DNA of 16,111 nucleotides from Clostridia bacterium (GTDB lineage Bacteria; Bacillota; Clostridia; Christensenellales; Borkfalkiaceae): assembly GCA_900767195.1 (NCBI GenBank), contig CAAFYG010000048.1:1-16111 (forward strand). The letters run 5' to 3'. The first letter of the stretch is position 1. Each line of letters opens with the position of its first letter. Shown piece after piece: positions 7,109 to 14,900 of the stretch. Position numbers and translations under genes: made by a program. The notes under the pieces were generated by a model that saw nothing but the letters and a program-made list of their open reading frames with translations, ran no database searches and was not told where the DNA came from.

Positions 7109-8182
7109 ATGGAACGAACGAAAAAAATTTATTCGGCAATCTATCTTATTTCCCGCGCGTTGTTTTTCGCGGGCGCGTTCGCGTTTTTATTCGCGCTGCT
7201 GCCGCCCGCAGAAGTAAACGGCAGGCGCGGGGCGCATATCGCGATTTTCGCCGCGTGCTTTCTTCTCGGCGTATCGCTTAGCGTATACGGCGCGCAAATG
7301 AAAAAACGCGGACTGAAAAACGGCGCGTCGCCCGAAACGTTCACGCCCACGGGCGCGCAGACGGCGGTTTCGTATTTTTGGCTGATAATAATGGCGGTTG
7401 TGATTGTGTTTCCGTTCTACGTCATCATGGTCACCAGCCTGAAAACCGATTACGAAGCGGCTTCGCTCGGCTTCTCGTGGTTGCCGAAACTCGGCGCGTC
7501 CTCCGATGCATACAAATACGTATTCTCTTCCGACGCGCTCGACGTAACGATCGGCGACGCTCTCATCAATACGCTGAAAACAAGCGTAGTGCCAACGCTC
7601 GCCTCGGTATTCGTTTCCGCGCTTTCGGCGTATTCGTTCGCAAAGCTCGAATTCCGCGGCAAAAACGCGCTGTTCGGCGTGCTGCTTCTCACGATGATGA
7701 CGCCCGGCTGCATCACGCTGCTTTCCAGCTATCTTTTATACGACGCGATCGGCTGGACGCACTCGTTTCTGCCGCTCATCGTGCCTTCGTTTTTCGGCGG
7801 GGCAGGTATCGTATTCTTCCTGCGCGAATACTTCGCGGGCATTCCCGATGATCTTCTCGGCAGCGCGCGGCTCGACGGACTCGACGATATGGGCATTTTT
7901 TTCCGCATCGTCATGCCGCTTTCCGTACCCGCCGTGGTGGCGCAGCTCGTTTTAACGTTCGTGGGCAAATACAACGATTTCATGGGTCCGCTCATCTATT
8001 TAACGGACAACGAAATGTACACGTTGCAAATTTATATGCGTTCGTTCACGAGCGGCTCGATTTACAACAACCGCGTGGCGGCGGCATGCGCCGTATCCAT
8101 CGCGCCGCTGCTTCTGGCGTATCTGTTTTTGCAAAAAATCATACTTTCGGGCATCGCGATGTCGTCGGGGCTGAAAGCGTAA
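7109..8182 (+). CDS. CUT1-family sugar ABC transporter permease (MalG/UgpE type) with extended N-terminus
   Basis: The 357-residue protein is the second permease half. The MalG-like core begins near residue 87 (VSYFWLIIMAVVIVFPFYVI) and continues with TSLKTDYEA, NTLKTSVVPTLAS, SAYSFAKLEFRGK and FFLREYFAGIPDDL. A somewhat degenerate EAA loop follows at 247-270 (SARLDGLDDMGIFFRIVMP), then the WINF-like final segment. Ahead of the core lie about 85 extra residues with two added hydrophobic segments (13-32 and 42-60), against roughly 275-300 residues for ordinary members. I start it at the ATG at 7109, with GGGAGA upstream; the frame is open further left but overlaps the previous gene. With its partner it would form the membrane channel; the ATP-hydrolysing subunit is not in view. 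Confidence 0.92.
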   Translation: MERTKKIYSAIYLISRALFFAGAFAFLFALLPPAEVNGRRGAHIAIFAACFLLGVSLSVYGAQMKKRGLKNGASPETFTPTGAQTAVSYFWLIIMAVVIVFPFYVIMVTSLKTDYEAASLGFSWLPKLGASSDAYKYVFSSDALDVTIGDALINTLKTSVVPTLASVFVSALSAYSFAKLEFRGKNALFGVLLLTMMTPGCITLLSSYLLYDAIGWTHSFLPLIVPSFFGGAGIVFFLREYFAGIPDDLLGSARLDGLDDMGIFFRIVMPLSVPAVVAQLVLTFVGKYNDFMGPLIYLTDNEMYTLQIYMRSFTSGSIYNNRVAAACAVSIAPLLLAYLFLQKIILSGIAMSSGLKA

Positions 8183-8245
8183 AATATCAATCAAATCAGA
8201 AAAGATCCGTCGCGCGGCAATCCCGTCGGCGGCAAGGAGGACACA

Positions 8246-10054
8246 ATGAGAAAAATCAACAAAACATCGGCTGTTAAAAAGTGCGCCGCGGCAATGCTCG
8301 CGGGGATCTGCGTGCTTTCCGGCGCGGCGTGCGGCAAAAGCGGCGATACGCCCGCAGGGTTTTCCCGCGTAACGTTCGCCTACGGCGTAGACGGCGACGA
8401 GCTGAAAAACGAGATGAAAAAGCTCGTGCAGGCGTTCAACGATTCCGCCACCGCGCAGGAAAACAAGATTTTCGTGAAAACCAACGCCAAATCCGCCGAC
8501 GGCTTCGACGGCTTCTTATCCACCGAGCTTGTATCCAAACGCGGCGCCGACGTGGTCACGATGGAAGACGAATATTTCCGCCCGCTTACGAATAATCTCG
8601 AACCGCTCGGCGAAACGGCTTCGGCGAACGTTTCCAAACTGTACACGGGCATTGAAAGCCGCCTTGTGTACAACGTCGAAACGGGACTTTCCGACGCAAA
8701 CGCCAAACGTTACGCCCTGCCGCTTTACAATAACACCGTGGTAACTTACGTCAACGTTTCAAAACTCAAAGCAGCGGGCGTGAAATGTATCAGCGTGGAA
8801 GATTCCGACGAAGCGATCGCAGCGTTCAACGCAGGCGGAAAAGACGCCAACGGCAACACAAAAGCCGATCTCGGCATCACCGCCACGGTGCTGCGCAAGG
8901 GGTTTCAGCGCGATAATCCGTACTACGGCTCGGCGTGGTCTGCGCCGTCCTCGGGCGAAACGTTGATTTTCAACGATAAAATCGCCATGAACTGGGATGA
9001 AACGGAAGATCTCGGCAGAATTATGACGAAAGAGCGCAATTCTTCTTCGCCCACGGATTACGGCTTCTACACGGAATGGTGGTTTTCCTATGCCTGGTCG
9101 GTCGGCGGCGACTGTATCGCGGATATCACGGGCAATCTCGATTATAAATTCACGCTGCCCGATGACACCGCGAATTATATCGTCACGGCGGAAAGCGGCT
9201 TTACGGGTGCGTTTACGGGCAAGAAGTACGAAAAGGGCGAAACGCTCGAATTTCTGGATAAAATCGAAATCGGCGCGGGCGAAAGCGTGCAGGCGGAAAG
9301 CGACGGCAGATTTACGGTAGGCGGAAAAACGGCGGCGGTGGCAAGCGGCGTGAAAGCGGGCGTGGAAAGCGGCGCGCTCGCCGAGCTTCCTTCCACGAAA
9401 AAATCGTTCGAACGGTTTGCGAAAATGGCGGCGAAAGAGTACGGCGGCGAGCGCATTTCGCCCTACCCCACGGAAGTGAGTGCGAATACGAATACTTCCA
9501 CCTATTTCATCTCCGGCAAACTCGCCATGATGATCGAACGCGTTTCCAATCTGGATACGGTGAAAAATCTCATGAATCAAAGCTCGCAGGAATGGACGAT
9601 CGCGCCCGTTCCCGCGTATAAAGAGTACAAAAACCCGAAAGACGGCAAATCGGACGAGGTGAAAACGCGCGGCAAGCAGGCGAATCATTCGCATTTATTA
9701 TCGGCGGCGATCCGCAAAAATTCCGAAATGAAAGCGCAGGCGGAAATATTTTTGAACTGGCTTGTCACGGAAGGGCAGAAACTTCTCGCAAAAGACGGTT
9801 ACGGCAGCGTGAATTCCGATTACGAAAGCGAAGTGCTTGCCGCAACGAACCGCGCGAAAAACACCGCCGCGCTTTTAAGCAGCAATAAAAATTCGAAAAA
9901 AGGCGACTGGGCGTATCTCACCGATCGTATCTGGATCGACGTGTGGGCGATTCCGCTCAATTCCAACGTAAGAAACGGATCGATGTCGCTCAAAGACTGG
10001 TTTTCCGGCTACGTAACGGAAACGAACAACGCGCTTGCGGGCTACAAAAAATAA
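8246..10054 (+). CDS. Extracellular solute-binding lipoprotein of the sugar ABC importer
   Basis: The 602-residue protein starts at ATG 8246 behind a perfect AAGGAGG (8234-8240). A basic N-terminus and hydrophobic core end in LSGAAC, with Cys29 the likely lipidation site. The mature part shows family-1 binding-protein features: VTFAYGVDGDELKNEMKKLV near 41, LYNNTVVTYVNVSKLKAAG at 160-178, WWFSYAWSVGGD at 278-289, YFISGKLAMMI at 420-430, WTIAPVPAYKE at 450-460 and AEIFLNWLVTEGQKLLAKDGYG near 499-520. It would sit outside the membrane and deliver an oligosaccharide to the two permeases just upstream. It is longer than the usual 420-450 residues. About 75 extra residues (302-385) sit between the AWSVGGD block and PSTKKSFERFAKMAA and look like a beta-rich inserted module. 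The 63-base gap before it is the longest in the operon, and I saw no clear hairpin there. Confidence 0.93.
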   Translation: MRKINKTSAVKKCAAAMLAGICVLSGAACGKSGDTPAGFSRVTFAYGVDGDELKNEMKKLVQAFNDSATAQENKIFVKTNAKSADGFDGFLSTELVSKRGADVVTMEDEYFRPLTNNLEPLGETASANVSKLYTGIESRLVYNVETGLSDANAKRYALPLYNNTVVTYVNVSKLKAAGVKCISVEDSDEAIAAFNAGGKDANGNTKADLGITATVLRKGFQRDNPYYGSAWSAPSSGETLIFNDKIAMNWDETEDLGRIMTKERNSSSPTDYGFYTEWWFSYAWSVGGDCIADITGNLDYKFTLPDDTANYIVTAESGFTGAFTGKKYEKGETLEFLDKIEIGAGESVQAESDGRFTVGGKTAAVASGVKAGVESGALAELPSTKKSFERFAKMAAKEYGGERISPYPTEVSANTNTSTYFISGKLAMMIERVSNLDTVKNLMNQSSQEWTIAPVPAYKEYKNPKDGKSDEVKTRGKQANHSHLLSAAIRKNSEMKAQAEIFLNWLVTEGQKLLAKDGYGSVNSDYESEVLAATNRAKNTAALLSSNKNSKKGDWAYLTDRIWIDVWAIPLNSNVRNGSMSLKDWFSGYVTETNNALAGYKK

Positions 10055-10070
10055 GCGATAAAAAATTATC

Positions 10071-10078
10071 GGAAGGAG
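10071..10078 (+). promoter_or_regulatory. Ribosome binding site that sets the GH43-like protein start
   Basis: GGAAGGAG ends seven bases before the ATG at 10086 and only four before the in-frame GTG at 10083. The ATG is therefore the better start, one residue shorter than the maximal frame. Confidence 0.7.
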
Positions 10079-10085
10079 AAACGTG

Positions 10086-11906
10086 ATGAGAAAAAGACGC
10101 GTGGAAAAAATCAGAATAGCGGCGATTTTGCTTACGGGCGCGCTCGCGGCGGCAGCTTTCAGCGGCTGCGGGGGCGGCGAAACAACGCCGGAAAATTATA
10201 TCGGAATATCCTGCGGCACGGGCGAAAACGAAGCGGGCAAGCCGTATTCCGATCTCTATTACAGAAACGATCCCGTGGCAAGCGGCGCCGATCCCGGCGT
10301 AATGTGGGTAAGCGAAGAGGAAGACGAAGAAAACGGCGGCTATTATTACGCCTATACCACCGCCGTGCGGCAGATCGGCAACACGGTGTACAGCGCGTTC
10401 TGTTATCGCTCGAAAGATCTTTCTTCCTGGGAAGTGTCCGGGGCGGAAAACGGCTACGCGCTCGTATCCGCCGCCGACGACTGGACGGCTGTCAACTTCT
10501 GGGCGCCCGAATGTATCTACGATAGCGAGAGCGGAAAATACTATCTCTACTATTCCGCGCAGCGCAGCGAAGTGGCGCGCGGCGATACCGCGCCCGCCAC
10601 AAATTACAGCGAATTGCAGCTTGCCGTGGCGGTTTCCGATCGCCCGCAAGGCCCGTTCTCGCTCGTTCGCGGCGGCACGGATGCAAACGGCGAAGAAATC
10701 ACGAATACGCCCCGTTTCGACATTGCGAAGCATTTCAACCTTTCCAAACCGTTCGCGGCGATCGACGCTTCTGTTTTTAAAGACGACGACGGCTCGTTGT
10801 ATCTCACTTTCGCCAAGCACGAAGATTCTTCGGGGCGGAATCGCGGTATCTGGGGCATGAAGCTGCTCGATCCCGTCACGCCCGATTATTCCACGCTCAC
10901 GTGCCTTACGATGGCGGGGTATAAATCGGTGCAAAATTTCCAAGCGGGCGTGCTTACCGATGATACTTTCCCCGTGGGCGGCGAAGCGTTCACGGCGGAT
11001 TCCGTGCTGAACGAGGGCAATTTTCTCTGGAAGAAAAACGGCAAATACTATCTCACGTACAGCACGCACGGCTACGCCGATAAATCGTACTGCGTGATGC
11101 AGGCGGTAGCCGATCGTCCGCTCGGCGGATACGTCAAATTCGATTCGGGCAAGGGCAATCCTCTCGTATCGGCAATGGCAAGCGGATTGAGCTATATGGC
11201 AGGCACGGGGCATCACTCGATGGCGGCGGCGGGCAACGAGCTTTTCAGCGTGTACGCCTACCACGGCAACCCCGAAAAGTACGGCGACGCGAATATGCGT
11301 ATTCTCGGAGCGGATCGGGTGGAAGTTACGGAAATCGACGGCAAACAGGCGCTCGTCTGCAACGGACCTACCGCCTCTCCGCAGTATAAGGCGGAATCCG
11401 TTTCGGGGTACGAAAATCTGGCGAGAAAAGCGAAAATCACGGTGAATAACGGCGCGGGCGCGGAGTATTTAAACGACGGCTTGCTCACCGTTTCGGCTTC
11501 GGTGAAAGATCGCGAATACCGCTCGTCTGGCGCGGCGGAAATCACGCTTACGTTCGATGCGCCCGTGAAGGCGCGCTCCGTGATGATCTACAATTCCTCG
11601 TCCTACGATTATGCGTTTACGAAAGCGGATCGCGTCGAATTTACTTTTGCCTCGCCGGTTTCGGCAAACGGAAAAGAATATCTTAAAGGCGCAATCAAAG
11701 ATCTTCTTTTCCCGCCAAAATACGTTGATGAAAGCGCGGGCAGTATCACGCAGGGCGCGGCGGCGATCGCCGATTTCGAAGAAATCGAAATCACGGAAAT
11801 CAAGATTTATCTTTCCTCGAAATACGAAACCACCGATCAATTCGGCGAAGTTTTAAACGACATCGGCGTATCGGAAATCGTCGTACTCGGAAAGAGCGGC
11901 AAATAA
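10086..11906 (+). CDS. GH43-like glycoside hydrolase lipoprotein with C-terminal discoidin-like domain
   Basis: The 606-residue protein opens with a lipoprotein signal ending in AAFSGC (Cys28). Residues 58-410 fit the five-bladed propeller of GH43-type enzymes. ADPGVMWV gives a candidate catalytic base Asp69, FWAPECIYDSESGKYYLYYSA (138-158) is the characteristic second-blade block, IDASVFKDDDGSLYLTF (226-242) gives the pKa-modulating Asp227, and NEGNFLWKKNGKYYLTYS (309-326) gives the candidate general acid Glu310. GHHSM (375-379) would supply the central His. All three acidic positions are present, so it may be active. Residues 441-606 (ENLARKAKITV, YLNDG, ITLTFDAPVKARSVMIYNS) look like an F5/8 type C or CBM32-like sugar-binding domain. 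Family activities are mostly arabinofuranosidase, arabinanase or xylosidase; which one cannot be told here. It acts at the outer face of the membrane and would feed the importer. The gap to the next start is 12 bases. Confidence 0.85.
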   Translation: MRKRRVEKIRIAAILLTGALAAAAFSGCGGGETTPENYIGISCGTGENEAGKPYSDLYYRNDPVASGADPGVMWVSEEEDEENGGYYYAYTTAVRQIGNTVYSAFCYRSKDLSSWEVSGAENGYALVSAADDWTAVNFWAPECIYDSESGKYYLYYSAQRSEVARGDTAPATNYSELQLAVAVSDRPQGPFSLVRGGTDANGEEITNTPRFDIAKHFNLSKPFAAIDASVFKDDDGSLYLTFAKHEDSSGRNRGIWGMKLLDPVTPDYSTLTCLTMAGYKSVQNFQAGVLTDDTFPVGGEAFTADSVLNEGNFLWKKNGKYYLTYSTHGYADKSYCVMQAVADRPLGGYVKFDSGKGNPLVSAMASGLSYMAGTGHHSMAAAGNELFSVYAYHGNPEKYGDANMRILGADRVEVTEIDGKQALVCNGPTASPQYKAESVSGYENLARKAKITVNNGAGAEYLNDGLLTVSASVKDREYRSSGAAEITLTFDAPVKARSVMIYNSSSYDYAFTKADRVEFTFASPVSANGKEYLKGAIKDLLFPPKYVDESAGSITQGAAAIADFEEIEITEIKIYLSSKYETTDQFGEVLNDIGVSEIVVLGKSGK

Positions 11907-11918
11907 GGGGGCGAAACG

Positions 11919-14900
11919 ATGAAAAAAGGCTTGAAAAAAACGTTACTGGTTGCGACTGCGTTCTGCGGCATCGCGGCGGCGTTTTCCGCGTGTTCGAAAA
12001 AGCCGCCGGAAATACAGATCGATCCCGCGCTGAAAGACTACGATTTCAATTACGGCAGCTCGATGCCCTCGCAGGCAGACGAAACGATGAAAATCGACGG
12101 CGCGCTTACGGAAGCCGCCTACGAAAATAAAAAATGGTTTGAAAACTATTTAAGCGAAGATCTCGATCAAAGCTCGGCGCACATCGCCGTCACCGCGGTT
12201 ACGGGCGAAAAAGGCTGGTACGTGGCGGTAAAAGTGTACGATACGGCGATTAAGTACAACGGACTTCTGGCTGCTACGAAAAACAGCACTCTGTCCCTTT
12301 ACTACGCGCTTTCTTCCGATCTCGGCAACGACAACGCGGTGCGGCGGGTGTTTATGGATGCGGGCAGAGTATACGGCGGCGCGGCTTCGAATATCGCGCT
12401 TTTGGAATACGCCGTGAAAACGGAAGGCGAAATCGGCGGCGTCACGAGCGGCATGAGCATGGAACTTTTCATTCCGTGGCGCGCGATGGGGGTTGAAGCA
12501 AAGCCCGAAAACGCCGATCTCATCATGCTTCCCGCGTATTTCATGCAAAAAGGCGGCACGTATCGCAATATCTGTCCGTTGCCGTACTATACTTCGTCTT
12601 CGGCGTTTTACCTGTTCAACGAAGCGGGTTATGCGCACGCGGACGAAGAAAGCGCGCTGATCGGCTCGGCGAAAAACGGACATACGAAAACGGGCGTATG
12701 GAAGGAAGAAAACGTTGAAAAGGCCGAAGAAAACGGCAAAATAGCTCTTTCCGGCACGTTGCTTACGGAAAAAAGCGCGTATTCCAAAGGGTATATCAAA
12801 GAACTTCTCGCCGAAAACTTTGTGTTTTCCGCCACGGCAAAGCCTCTCGAAGGCGCATACGAAGCCACGCTGGGCGTCAGCGTGGGCATTCCGAGCGGCA
12901 GAAGAAAACTTCTTTCCGTAAGGGCGGAAAAGGGCAGTCTTTCAAGCAAAACGCGCGTTGCCGCAAATTATTATGCCGACGATTACGACGGCAGAAACAA
13001 CGTCGATTCGCCGCTTTTCAACTACACGCGCGAAAAAACGCTTGCCGAAGAGGGCGTTCGCTTTACCATCGTGAAAGAAGGCGCGAAAATCTACGGTCTG
13101 GCAGACGGCAATCTGATCTTTGCGGAAACGGTTTCCACGGCAAGCGGCAAGTGTTTCGCCTGCCTCAACGCGCGCAAAATCGCCGCCGAATTCACCGATA
13201 TTTCCTATGCCGATTACGACGGCAACGCCGCGGGCATGAGCGAAGAATTGCAGCGGCTCGGCTTATATCGGGTCGGCGCGGAAAGCGAAGGGTACGGCAC
13301 GATTTCCGTCGATAAAGCGGGCGCGCTTAAAGGCGGCGAAGTTATTTTTTCCGTTACGCCCGGCACAAAATGGCGGCTGAAAGCGTTGCAGGTAAACGGC
13401 GAAGATCGTACGGCGGACTACGCGGAAAATGCCGCGTCGTTCGGCAAAACGATGCGCTATACGCTCGGCGATATTCAAAGCGACGTTCGCGTGAAAGCGA
13501 TCTTCGAAGAGTACGCGGGCGCGATCATGAAAGGCAGAATTTCCGTACCGGAAACGTCGCAGGGCGTCAATCTCTCGGGCGCGGAATTTTACGCGTACAC
13601 GGCAGATAAAAACGTGCTTTTTTCCGACGATGTTTGCTCGGAAGACGGCGAATACGAAATCGCGCTTCCTTCCGGCGATTACGAAAAAATTCTCATCCGC
13701 GCGGGCGGCTACGAAAATTATTTCGCGGCTTTTTCCGACGGATCGCCCCTGCATATTCCCGAAAACGGCGCGGAAAACAAGAATTTCGCGTTGAAAACGC
13801 GCGCGCTTTCTTTCAATTCCTACGGCGAAGGCGCAGCCGAATGGACGTACACGAACGACAACGAATACACCGCGAGCGGCATGAATCACGGCAATGCGTT
13901 CACTACGGCGAATTTCGGCACGGCGCAGAACTTCCTGCTTTCCACGCGCGTCTTATCGGACGGCGACGCGGAAGCGGGCGTGGTACTGTACGGCGAGCAT
14001 AAGGGCAGGCGCGATTACGACGTGATGCTGAATATCCACACGGCGGATATGGGCGTTGCGCTCTACGGCTGGGTACCCGGTTGGGCGGACGGTTATTTCA
14101 ACACCTCATACGCGCAGAATAAATCGTACGATAAAAAAGATTTTCTTCTCACCGTTGCCCGCAGCGGCGGCGCGCTCAGCGTGTTTATCAACGGCGAACT
14201 GTGGAAAACGTACAAAGGCGAAATTTCTTCCGCGCTCGATTTTTCGAAAATGGGCGAAATGCGCGTAGGTCTTGCCGTGCGCGGCTTAAAAGGCGCAACG
14301 TTTAAAAACTATTCTTTCACCACCGATCAGGCGGCGATCGATCGGCTGCTTCTCCGCGAAGCGAATTTGCCCGCGTGGGACGAGTCGAACGGCACTCTCA
14401 CGGTTTCGGGCGTGGAAAACGGCAAAGCGCGCCTTAGCGATACCGTCACGTTTAAAATCGCCTGTGCCGAGGGCAAAATCGTGCGCGTGTATGCAAACGG
14501 CAGCCTGCTTTCCGCCGATGTAAAAGGCGGCGGCATATACGAATATTCCTGCACGGTCGGCGACGGCGGCGCAACGTTCACGTACGACGTGCAAAACGCA
14601 TACAGGGTGAGCGGCACGCTTCCCGAAGATCTTTCGGGCGCGGAACTCACCGTAATAAGCGGCGGCGCGGAGACCTCGTATAAAAACGCGGGCGCGGTGA
14701 CGGGCGCGGCGTATTCGCTGTATCTTGCGGAAGGCACGTACGATCTCGTGTTCGCCGGCGGCTCGCGCGAAGGCATGATCGCGGGCGTAACGGTGAGCGG
14801 CGCGGCGGTGCAAAAAAATCTCGAAAAATCGTATCTTCGCGTGCATACCGAAAAGCACGGCGGCGGCGCAAGCGGCGAAAACGGCAATTTCGTCATGACG

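Noticed and set aside
8183..8245. Terminator or attenuator before the binding-protein gene
   Set aside because: The GC-rich stretch has no stem I could pair well and no T run; only the strong ribosome site is clear.
9990..11264. Long minus-strand open frame opposite the GH43-like gene (424 residues), with similar ones at 8759-9694, 5338-6123, 14286-15038 and 15309-16007
   Set aside because: All are Arg/Ala/His-rich, lack recognisable domains and ribosome sites, and lie wholly opposite well-supported genes. They result from the GC-leaning codon use of the plus strand.
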